A stretch of 64,000 bases of DNA from Thalassoroseus pseudoceratinae (lineage in GTDB: Bacteria; Planctomycetota; Planctomycetia; Planctomycetales; Planctomycetaceae). The translations under genes and the position numbers were made by a program. The stretch spans positions 1 to 64,000 of the forward strand of contig NZ_JAALXT010000001.1 in NCBI RefSeq assembly GCF_011634775.1, in the 5' to 3' direction. The notes beneath the pieces were generated by a model that did no database searches, was not told the origin of the DNA, and saw only the letters and a list, made by a program, of their open reading frames with translations. How positions within the stretch are numbered: position 1 is the first letter of the stretch; every line of letters begins with the position of its first letter. Shown here piece by piece: positions 37,617 through 46,078 of this stretch.

Positions 37617-38576
37617 ATGACTCGATTTGTTTTCCATGCGTTGCTGTTGCTTCCCATCGTCTGTTTGACGTCTTGCACCAAATCATCGGAAACTGCGAAC
37701 CCCGAACAAACAAGCAAATCTGAACCGGCGACCGAACCAGAGACCGAGCCCAAAGCGAATCCGATCGAAACCTTGGAATCGTTGGGTTCCGTTCGCCTCG
37801 ATGACGACGGAAACGCAGTCGTTGTTAAAATCCCGGACGGCAAGGCAACCGACGAAACCGCGAGTCTGCTCGCCGACATGACGACTCTCAAAGACGTCCA
37901 ACTGAATGGCGAGAAAGTCACGGATGCTGCGATCGACAGTCTCGTCGGGCTCGACAAACTGAAGGTCCTGAAACTCGATGGTACGTCCATCGGAGACTCC
38001 GGACTTGAGAAACTCAGTTCCATTGAGAGTCTTGAGCAAGTCTATCTGTCCGGGACGAAGATCACGGATGAAGGTCTCAAACACCTGGGTGCGTTGCCAC
38101 GCTTGCGTCGACTACGAATCAGCAACACGCAAGTGACGGGTGAAGGCATGCAACACCTGGCGTCGGCTAAGAAGCTCGCCAACTTAGACGTTAGCAAAAC
38201 GAGTGTCGATGATCGCGGGCTTGTCTACTTAAGTGAGATTGCCGTTTTAACGGACCTCAATCTCTATACGACCAATGTTGCCGACGCTGGTGCCGATCAT
38301 CTTTCAACGATGACTCAGCTGACATGGTTGAACTTGGACAACACCAAAATCACTGATGCCACCTTGCCGAAACTCAAACCGCTCGTGAATCTGACCTATC
38401 TCCATTTAGGCCGCACAACCGTTTCCGATGCCGGCATTGAGAACCTCTTTGGTTTGAAGAAGCTTACGCGACTGGAAGTTACTAACACAGAGGTAACGGA
38501 AGAAGGCGCAGATAAACTGCGGGCCGCTCTGCCGGATTGTGAAGTCCTCTCAGGCAAAACCGACGCCAAATCATAG
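37617..38576 (+). CDS. Leucine-rich-repeat lipoprotein
   Basis: 319 residues. Lipoprotein signal: LLLLPIVCLTSC with a lipobox Leu-Thr-Ser-Cys, the acylated cysteine at about residue 20. A Glu/Thr/Pro-rich linker to residue 55 follows, then about ten leucine-rich repeats of 23-24 residues of the type TDEGLKHLGALPRLRRLRISNTQV, ending near residue 310. This repeat type (TDxGLxxL..L..L.L..TxI) is common in planctomycete surface proteins and mediates protein binding. Ribosome site AGGAG 6 bases upstream. Partner unknown; the lipid anchor places it in the periplasm or on the outer membrane. Confidence 0.9.
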   Translation: MTRFVFHALLLLPIVCLTSCTKSSETANPEQTSKSEPATEPETEPKANPIETLESLGSVRLDDDGNAVVVKIPDGKATDETASLLADMTTLKDVQLNGEKVTDAAIDSLVGLDKLKVLKLDGTSIGDSGLEKLSSIESLEQVYLSGTKITDEGLKHLGALPRLRRLRISNTQVTGEGMQHLASAKKLANLDVSKTSVDDRGLVYLSEIAVLTDLNLYTTNVADAGADHLSTMTQLTWLNLDNTKITDATLPKLKPLVNLTYLHLGRTTVSDAGIENLFGLKKLTRLEVTNTEVTEEGADKLRAALPDCEVLSGKTDAKS

Positions 38577-38746
38577 CCCTCGGTTGCCACCCTAGAGCTC
38601 TGTTTCCTAGTCTCTGTGAGACATAACCGATCACGATGAGGTGCAAACGGCTCTCGTTCAGTAACTCCAAACCGCGACTTGTCCGCGATCACTGACGAGG
38701 AACGGTTACTCTAGAATCAAGTCTGATCGTTCGCTAGGAATGACGA

Positions 38747-38782
38747 CAAAAAAAGGTCCTCGGTACATAGCACCGAGGACCT
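38747..38782 (-). terminator. Intrinsic terminator of the macroglobulin gene and glucan operon
   Basis: AGGTCCTCGGT (38754-38764) pairs perfectly with ACCGAGGACCT (38772-38782), loop ACATAGC. On the minus strand it runs into TTTTTTT, closing the gene whose stop is at 38822. Confidence 0.93.
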
Positions 38783-38821
38783 ATCTCAACTAGCAATCTC
38801 AGTCACAAATCTGGAAAACCA

Positions 38822-41800
38822 CTATTCGATTGCAGAGATAGTCGCTGATATCGGTTTCACCCAGAACTTCTGATCGTCTGAGTAGTACGGGTAAATTCGA
38901 CTCGCGGGGCCGGTGTACGATCCCGGAATCGAGGCAATACAAGACAAACTAAGATCAACCTCTTGCCCAGCTTCCATAGCACGCCAGTAGAGAATGACGT
39001 CGCGGCCACGAACTTCATAGGCAGCAACCTTCTTCGCACTCACCAACTCCTTGAGTTGATCGTGACGCACCTCAAAACCACCCGGGAGCCCAACAATTGC
39101 AACCGGGGTCGGGACGGTTTCATCGGACGTATTCTCGCAACGGACCCTTAATTCCGTAGCCGCACCTTCTTGCAATTCGCCTCGACTCAGGCTCGTCTGC
39201 ATCTGCAGTGGGCTATTATCGTTTGATTGTGGTTGCACTTCATTGAAGTTGACCGTGACCGCGTAGGGCATGCTTGAACCATCCGTCATTTGGACCGCAA
39301 TCGTGTGTTTACCCGGCGTCAGCTTCGTTGCGAAATCGGGAAGCTTGATTTCTCCTCGGGTTTCCTTCGTGAAGGGAACGGGATCACCGAACGGCTGACC
39401 GTCGACTAACAATTGAACCGAACCATCCGCTTTCGGTTTTGCGCGAGCCTTGTCGAATTCAACGATTGCCTTCAAGGCTAGCACAGTCGACTGTGTATTG
39501 CCGAAACGACCGTCCTCACAGACGCTTGCTAGGTATTTCACGCCTTTGTCAGCGAAGTCGATGTAATCGGGATTGCTCAACCAAGCTAGTGTCGCAAGTG
39601 CGGTCGCTTCAATCTTCAAAGCCTCTCCGCCACTCCCAACGATAGACTTACTCGCCCCATCGATTGAACCATCGATCGCCTGCAGAGTCACAAGTTTGTC
39701 CAGCAATTCTTGAGCAGCAGATTTCTGGTCAGCGAGAACCAAGACATTGGCTGCCAACGCGACGACATAGCTATTGTCGTTTGTTTGCGCATCTTTGCCG
39801 ACGGTGTCAACTTCTTTGTCTAGGCCGGTCATTCCGGAACTCAGGAGTGCCCAGGTAATATATGCATCAGAGACGTCTTGATCTGCGAGCCACGTGTGGA
39901 GTGCTCGTCGCTCACGGATGAAGTGGCCTTCTCCGTCCCGACGTCCCATCAGCCATTGACTCGTTCGTGCTAGCATCTCTGGATCGACGTCGCGGACCTG
40001 AGCCATATCAGAGAACTCGAGTAACCCGTAAGCTGTCAATGCTTCGTGACCTGGGTCTTCACCGAACCACTCGAAACCTCCACTCTTGCATTCAAACCCG
40101 ATCAGCCGATCGTAGCCTTTCGCCAGGATTGCTTGACTTCGTTGAATCAATTCCGGATCGACACCAGCATGCGTTTGAAAGTATTGTCCAGCCATCACGA
40201 GCGGATAGGTTGTGGAACTCGTTTGTTCAAAGCAACCATAGGGCTCGCGGATCAGTCGCTCGAGTGCTGCGGTAAGACTCGCCATCGGAGTGGGGAAAAC
40301 CGTGAACTTTGTCGTGAGACTTCCCGGCACAACGGTTTCTGTGATCTCGATCTCGTGCGACTTGGTTTCGTCCGAATACAACATCCCGCCATGAGCCAAC
40401 TCAACTGGGAACCCTTGTGGAACGATGACCAATGGTCTCGTTACTTGATCTTGATATGGTCCCGCGTTCGTCGAGATAACAAGTTGCGAAGTCCCATTGA
40501 GCCGTCCAACTTCAAGCGGAAGGACTCGACGAACACGTTGGTTCGCGGAGAGTACGAACGGATCAAAACTCGTCGTGGTGAGCCCCTCGGCATTCACGGT
40601 CAAGTTCACATTCGAAAGAACTTCGCTCGTTGAGTTGACCAGTCCCAACGGTAGTAGGACGGTGTCGCCTGTAGTTACTTCGAGAGGCAATTTCGGTTCA
40701 ACATAGTATGGTTCGACGGACTGAATTTGTTGAGTGGCTGCATAGAGATTGCCAGACTCGTCGAACGCGTCAGCAGAGACCTGAAAACTCGTCACAGCGT
40801 CGCTAAGGTCAAATGCGATCTTCGCAATACCCGTTTCGGCATCAGTTCGAACTCCTGCATGCCAGTAGAGGGTTTCCGTGAAATCGACTCGTTCGCCAGG
40901 TTGTCGATTTGCTCGAACTTTGTGTGCAAATTCCCGAACAACGACGAACGGTGCTGCACCAAAGCCACCAGCGACTCGATTCGCCCCAGGCTTCAGTAGG
41001 CGGCGGGTAGCAGCACGGTCAGCAGCAATTGCTTTGCCAAGCTGTTGCCTAAGTTGTTTTTGCTCTGGTGCCGCATCGGCATTTTCCGCTGGCGGCGCTG
41101 GTGGTCGCTCCGCCTGCGGCTTTTTGGCTGGCATTTTTTCACCGACTGGACCATCGGCGAATTTTTTGATTTCTGACGCGTCCCCAACTTTATCGGCAGG
41201 TGCCTCTCCGACCTCGATCGCAGCGGCGGCTGCTTGCGGTAACTCAAGAGCCTCAGCTTCCACCGCGCCACCGATCGCGCCAGCTGCTCGAAATCGCATG
41301 AAGGGTCTCGGCGTGGGAATCGTCAGAGCCAACACACGACGAGCATCGTCACCGTGTTCTTTGACGAGCGTCGCCGAATTGTAAAACGCGAACCGACGCC
41401 ATCCCTGTGTCCCTAACAACAAGTCTACTGCAGATGCAGCTAATGGATCGTCTTGATCAAGATAGATGTGCGCATCGGCTAAGTCTTGGACATCGTTTTC
41501 AAAGAACGCCATGACAGGCAACCGCGGTTGTTGATCGCGAGTCTCGATCATCTCAAGCACACTATCATCCGTGACCGTCACGCCGACAATTGCGGAGACA
41601 GGCTCCCCATCGGCATTTGTGGCATGAATTGTTAGATTAGCCGTCCCGCCGGGTGTGTACTTTTCTTTGTCGGCTTCAATTTTGACTTTCAAGCCTGATT
41701 TTGGTTCGCGAAACACGAGCCGTTCGGCGAGAGGCGTGCCGTTGGCGTCCTCAACCGTCACCACAAGAACGCCGCTAGCGTCCTGAGGATCAAGATTCAC

Positions 41801-43045
41801 CTTCGACGCTTTTCCTTCCACGGTCTCGATCGTCTTGCGGACGACGAGCTTTTCGCGTTGCCGAAGCGACACACTGAGTTTTTGTGAGTCGGTACTGTGG
41901 ATGATCAACGGAACGTCTTGGGTTGTCTCAATGACCTCTCTCGGTGACTGCAGTGTCACACCGCTTTTATGAATCTCGGGGAGTGGGAACGCTTTCCCAA
42001 TGCCACTTGGCTTTGTGATTCTCAGGGTGTAACTCTCGCCTAGTTTCGGAGTGAAAGTCACGCGGCCACGACCTTCGTGAACCGTTTCAAACGAACCAAC
42101 GACCTTCATCGAGGCATCGACAATCTCGCCGGAAATGTCGGCCGGTTTTTGCGCCGGCGTTTTGGCGGACACATAAACTCGGTTGGGGATGCCCGCGATC
42201 AGGTCACCGCCTTCCGGATAGAAGTTCACATCGACGGTTTGCAGGAGAATTGGGATGGTCTTCGCAGCGGTGTCGACAACGCCACCGTCTTCGATCGTGA
42301 ATGACAAAGTGCCTTCGCCCCGCTCCATTTTCTTAGGGAGTTCAAATTGAGCGGCAGCAATCCCCGTCGGATCAACGACCGTTTTAGATTCGTGAACCGT
42401 TTGGCCATCGACAAGGGCACGCACCGTGGCAACTGCATCAACCGGAATACCTCCTTCGGCCCGCTCCACCTTCACATTGGCGGAGACCTTGTCCCCCGGA
42501 CCATAGCCTTCGCGGATAAACTCGATCTGACTTTTCAGCCGTGGTGCGCGGTAAGCCCGAATGTCGAACTTTCGCTCGGCGGGTGGGAGTCCCAACCAGG
42601 GGTAACTCACTTTGGCCGTGTATTCGCCACCGGATTGTCCCGCGGGAATCTTCCAAGCATAACCAACGGTACTCTCCTGGATGTTCGTGCGACCACTGCC
42701 AACTACGTCGCCTTTCGGACCGAGAATTTCGATCGTGGCTTGGGTAGCAAACCGCTTCGGGGCCGGCTTCCGAGAGTGTGCTTCGAGCAAAACGCCCCGA
42801 ATGTAGACCTTCTCGTTTTCTCGATAAATTGGCTTGTCGGTCGAGACATGCGTTAGGTAGCGATCCGTCCCGCCAAGTGCGGCGGGCTTTGCAATCTGTT
42901 TGGGATTGTCCTTGGGAGGGGCCTTCTGAGAGTCCGCGGCCGCGTCACTCAGACGGGGACCAAACAAGCACAACAACGCTGTCAACAGAAGGCCACCGCT
43001 GAGACAACTGAGCAGGCGGAGGCGTTTGGATGAGACGACCGACAT
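38822..43045 (-). CDS. Thioester-containing alpha-2-macroglobulin family protein
   Basis: 1407 residues. Start ATG 43045 with AGGAA 6 bases upstream; the frame opens 108 bases earlier without support. Signal peptide through FGPRLSDAAA, without a lipobox, so not an obvious lipoprotein. Early macroglobulin domain motif TDKPIYRENEKVYIRGVL; a protease-bait-like Ala/Pro/Lys/Glu-rich stretch at about 595-670 (PAKKPQAERPPAPPAENADA); the A2M domain (YWHAGVRTDAETGIAKIAFDL); and a thioester site GCFEQ with Cys938 and Gln941. Late repeats of the thioester-domain toroid (GGFEWFGEDPGHEALTAYGLLEF) follow. Bacterial macroglobulins trap attacking proteases in the periplasm. No pbpC gene is near. It follows treY by 120 bp and shares its strand, so may be read from the glucan operon. 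Confidence 0.92.
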   Translation of the reverse strand: MSVVSSKRLRLLSCLSGGLLLTALLCLFGPRLSDAAADSQKAPPKDNPKQIAKPAALGGTDRYLTHVSTDKPIYRENEKVYIRGVLLEAHSRKPAPKRFATQATIEILGPKGDVVGSGRTNIQESTVGYAWKIPAGQSGGEYTAKVSYPWLGLPPAERKFDIRAYRAPRLKSQIEFIREGYGPGDKVSANVKVERAEGGIPVDAVATVRALVDGQTVHESKTVVDPTGIAAAQFELPKKMERGEGTLSFTIEDGGVVDTAAKTIPILLQTVDVNFYPEGGDLIAGIPNRVYVSAKTPAQKPADISGEIVDASMKVVGSFETVHEGRGRVTFTPKLGESYTLRITKPSGIGKAFPLPEIHKSGVTLQSPREVIETTQDVPLIIHSTDSQKLSVSLRQREKLVVRKTIETVEGKASKVNLDPQDASGVLVVTVEDANGTPLAERLVFREPKSGLKVKIEADKEKYTPGGTANLTIHATNADGEPVSAIVGVTVTDDSVLEMIETRDQQPRLPVMAFFENDVQDLADAHIYLDQDDPLAASAVDLLLGTQGWRRFAFYNSATLVKEHGDDARRVLALTIPTPRPFMRFRAAGAIGGAVEAEALELPQAAAAAIEVGEAPADKVGDASEIKKFADGPVGEKMPAKKPQAERPPAPPAENADAAPEQKQLRQQLGKAIAADRAATRRLLKPGANRVAGGFGAAPFVVVREFAHKVRANRQPGERVDFTETLYWHAGVRTDAETGIAKIAFDLSDAVTSFQVSADAFDESGNLYAATQQIQSVEPYYVEPKLPLEVTTGDTVLLPLGLVNSTSEVLSNVNLTVNAEGLTTTSFDPFVLSANQRVRRVLPLEVGRLNGTSQLVISTNAGPYQDQVTRPLVIVPQGFPVELAHGGMLYSDETKSHEIEITETVVPGSLTTKFTVFPTPMASLTAALERLIREPYGCFEQTSSTTYPLVMAGQYFQTHAGVDPELIQRSQAILAKGYDRLIGFECKSGGFEWFGEDPGHEALTAYGLLEFSDMAQVRDVDPEMLARTSQWLMGRRDGEGHFIRERRALHTWLADQDVSDAYITWALLSSGMTGLDKEVDTVGKDAQTNDNSYVVALAANVLVLADQKSAAQELLDKLVTLQAIDGSIDGASKSIVGSGGEALKIEATALATLAWLSNPDYIDFADKGVKYLASVCEDGRFGNTQSTVLALKAIVEFDKARAKPKADGSVQLLVDGQPFGDPVPFTKETRGEIKLPDFATKLTPGKHTIAVQMTDGSSMPYAVTVNFNEVQPQSNDNSPLQMQTSLSRGELQEGAATELRVRCENTSDETVPTPVAIVGLPGGFEVRHDQLKELVSAKKVAAYEVRGRDVILYWRAMEAGQEVDLSLSCIASIPGSYTGPASRIYPYYSDDQKFWVKPISATISAIE

Positions 43046-43165
43046 GGACGGATTCCTCGCTATTCCCTCGAATTCCACCGACGACAAGACTGGTTGCCGT
43101 CCTTGGTGAATTCCGACGAGTTCAATAGCAAGGAGTTCCCGAAAAATCTCCAAACGTTTCCGGGA

Positions 43166-46078
43166 TTAGTCGTTTTCCGCAGTTGCCGAGGATACGAGCA
43201 AGGCGATTGGAAATTCTGCGAAGACATCCGCCGCCCGAAGCGTACCGTCATCCGCCGCCTGGAGTGAGCTGCGTGTATACATCGAATCCAATTGCCGTCC
43301 GTTGAGCGATGCTGGCAGGGAAATTCGCGTGTCGCCCCAGACCGCCTCCCCAAGCGGTGCCTGGAGATAATCCTGGGTGAGTGATGTCGTCCAACGCGGG
43401 GCGATGGCCAGGACCGCTTCCGAGCCATGAGTTCGGGCGAAACCAACGAGGTGTTCGGAATGTTTCCCCTCGAAGCTCAGTGGCTGATACTCGCTATCTA
43501 GAAACAAATTGGGAAACTGTCGTCGTGCACTGAGCGTTTCGCGGACCGAGTGCATTTTGATGCGACCATCCTCGGGGTGTTCGACCATTTCCCGCAGAAG
43601 TTCTTGACGCGATTCCTCTGAGCTTTCAAGACGAGTCACTAACTCATCAAGCAGTCCCTGACGAAGTTCGTAGTCAACCTCGCGACGATTGTCGGGGTCG
43701 ACAAGTGCGAAGTTCCATAACTCGTCACCTTGGTACAGATCCGGCGTGCCAGGTGAAGTAAACTGGAATAGCGTCCGCGCGAGCGAATTCCAGAATCCCG
43801 GTCGGGCAACCCGCTGCACGAACGTTTGAACGTCATCGAGGAACAGCCGAGAGTTCTCGTCCTTGCCACTCATGGCTCCACGGATGAATTCCACGAGCGC
43901 TGACTCAAATTCGGAATTTCCGTCAGTCCAACTCGTACGGACTTTCGCCTCGCGAACGGCTTTGAGCATGTATTCCTCCATCCGTTCACGGAGGAACTCG
44001 ATCACATCCGGATGACTGATCGGAACCGGTCCATCTTCCGCTGCCGTCACCGGCCAGATTCCGATCAGGTTCTGATAGAACATATACTCGGCGGCGGGGT
44101 CCGGAGCCGTCTTGTCTTGCACCCGGGATCGACGCGACCGGTTCAGTTCTCGCCACTTGTTGATGCGGGCGAACCAGATTTTCGGCCATTCGGAAAGCAC
44201 ATCAAGCCGGGCACGAACATCCGCAGTGCGTTTCGTATCGTGCGTGGTGACACACAAAATTGCTCGGGGCGCGGATTCCGCACGATAGGCGTTTCCTTCG
44301 TGGAAATGCGGAATTGCCTGCCGCAAGTCAGTATTAGGTTCACCACCAACTTCGTTCCGAGAGATCAACGGCACGTATGCATAGAGTGCGGTATCTTCGA
44401 TCCCTTTGGCCGTTGCGGGCCCGGTCAACTGTTGGAGTTTCTCGATGAAATGCAGCCGCTCGTTTCGATCGTGTTCCGTCATTTCCAATGTGTCGCCGAA
44501 TAGAAACTCTTTCAGAAAGTCGAGACTCTCTTGCGAGGCACGCTCGCGTTTTTCGGCTCCTCGGATGGCTGTCTCGATTGCCCAACGGTCATGCTCGCTG
44601 AGTTCGGTTTGATCGGTGGTGATATAGGTCCGGTAGCAAGGCAAAGCGACGCAAAACTCGACGAGCGCCTCCACAAGTTCCTTTTCTCGTAGTACCGAAC
44701 TTTCGGGGTTCACCTGCGCCAAGCGGTGCAGAATGTCAGCGAGACGTCCCACAAATGCGGACAGGTCGGCCTTTAGAATTCGGCGTTTGCCCCAGTTGGC
44801 GACTTGCTCGAACTTCACCGGCCGCCCGAGCATCCGACGATAGCTTTCCTCGATCGCCTGATAACCTTCCGGCGATATGAACAACGACTCGATCTGGTTC
44901 AGCGATTCGTAACCTGTGGTGCCTGCACTTGGCCAATCGGCGGGAAGCACTTCGTCGTGCGCGACAATCTTCTCGACCCAGACAGGCACCGATTGACCGT
45001 TCGGTTCCTGTTCGCTGATGAGATCACGCAGACGTTCCAGGTATCGGAGTGGGTCACGAAGACCGTCGATATGGTCGATCCGAATGCCGTCAAGCAATCC
45101 TTCCGAAATCCATCGGGCAATGAGCGTGTGGGTATCGTCAAAGACTTCGGGATCTTCTTGTCGAATCGAAATCAAATCGTTGATGTCGAAGAAACGCCGA
45201 TAGTTCAGAATCCGAGCGGCTCGTCGCCAATAAACCAAGCGATAATTCTGAGCACGAAGCAACGCCCGCAATCGTTTCTGGCCTTCCTCACCCGATGAAA
45301 ACCGTTCGGCGGTTTGTACGGCCCACGCTTGAATCGCCGGCGACATCACAATGGTTTGTGCCAACTGCGAAAGCAAATCTTCCGTATCATCCAGCGAAAG
45401 TTCCACGTGCCGTTGACCACGTTCGACGCGGTTGGGTAGGGCATTGAGTTCTTCGAGAACGGATTGAATCTCCGTGAGAGCTGTGTGCCCCTCTGGAAAT
45501 TGCTCCTCCAACTCAGGCATGCCGAATTGCAGAATCATGGGAACGGTCGCCGGATCGATTGGGTATGTGTTCTCCCAATACCGGATTCGAAAACGGCCCT
45601 GGTCCCAGTACACGTGGAGCTGATCTTGAGCCAAAACCCGTTGCAACGGCTCGCCCAGAACGGGCACCAGCACGCGGCCCCACAATTCCGAATGCGGCAT
45701 CCGCCAGTCGATGTCAAACCATCGTGCATGCGGCGAACTGACCCCGTACGTGAGAACGTTCTCCCAGTACGGATTCTCTCCGCAAGCGGCCATATGGTTC
45801 GGTACGATATCCAGTACCAACCCCATCCCATGGGCCTGCAGAGTTTTGACAAACGTGCGGAAGGCGGTCTCATCGCCGATGTTCGGGTTCACCGAACGTG
45901 GATCGACGACGTCATAACCGTGCGTACTGTCTTGTCGGGCTCGCAACAGTGGCGAGCTATAGGCGTGTGTAACACCAAGCCGACTAAAGTAGGGAATCAG
46001 CTTTTGAGCGTCTTCAAACCGGAAACTTGAATTGAATTGAAGACGGTAGGTCGCGTACGGTCGTTCGGAATGACTCAT
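43166..46078 (-). CDS. treY: Maltooligosyl trehalose synthase
   Basis: 970 residues, GH13 family. Converts the reducing end of a glucan chain into a trehalosyl unit by intramolecular transglycosylation. Seen: TYRLQFNSSFRFEDA at the start, LVLDIVPNHMA, the TreY-specific YRRFFDINDLISIRQEDPEVF, catalytic Asp335 in IRIDHIDGL, acid Glu369 in VWVEKI, and GTTGYE. The C-terminal part keeps TSPGTPDLYQGDELW. The ATG overlaps the stop of the GH57 gene by four bases (ATGA at 46075-46078), so the two are translationally coupled. Works with TreZ, two genes upstream. Confidence 0.97.
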   Translation of the reverse strand: MSHSERPYATYRLQFNSSFRFEDAQKLIPYFSRLGVTHAYSSPLLRARQDSTHGYDVVDPRSVNPNIGDETAFRTFVKTLQAHGMGLVLDIVPNHMAACGENPYWENVLTYGVSSPHARWFDIDWRMPHSELWGRVLVPVLGEPLQRVLAQDQLHVYWDQGRFRIRYWENTYPIDPATVPMILQFGMPELEEQFPEGHTALTEIQSVLEELNALPNRVERGQRHVELSLDDTEDLLSQLAQTIVMSPAIQAWAVQTAERFSSGEEGQKRLRALLRAQNYRLVYWRRAARILNYRRFFDINDLISIRQEDPEVFDDTHTLIARWISEGLLDGIRIDHIDGLRDPLRYLERLRDLISEQEPNGQSVPVWVEKIVAHDEVLPADWPSAGTTGYESLNQIESLFISPEGYQAIEESYRRMLGRPVKFEQVANWGKRRILKADLSAFVGRLADILHRLAQVNPESSVLREKELVEALVEFCVALPCYRTYITTDQTELSEHDRWAIETAIRGAEKRERASQESLDFLKEFLFGDTLEMTEHDRNERLHFIEKLQQLTGPATAKGIEDTALYAYVPLISRNEVGGEPNTDLRQAIPHFHEGNAYRAESAPRAILCVTTHDTKRTADVRARLDVLSEWPKIWFARINKWRELNRSRRSRVQDKTAPDPAAEYMFYQNLIGIWPVTAAEDGPVPISHPDVIEFLRERMEEYMLKAVREAKVRTSWTDGNSEFESALVEFIRGAMSGKDENSRLFLDDVQTFVQRVARPGFWNSLARTLFQFTSPGTPDLYQGDELWNFALVDPDNRREVDYELRQGLLDELVTRLESSEESRQELLREMVEHPEDGRIKMHSVRETLSARRQFPNLFLDSEYQPLSFEGKHSEHLVGFARTHGSEAVLAIAPRWTTSLTQDYLQAPLGEAVWGDTRISLPASLNGRQLDSMYTRSSLQAADDGTLRAADVFAEFPIALLVSSATAEND

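Noticed and set aside
37349-38023. 224-codon minus-strand open frame
   Set aside because: Serine-rich shadow of the leucine-rich-repeat lipoprotein gene.
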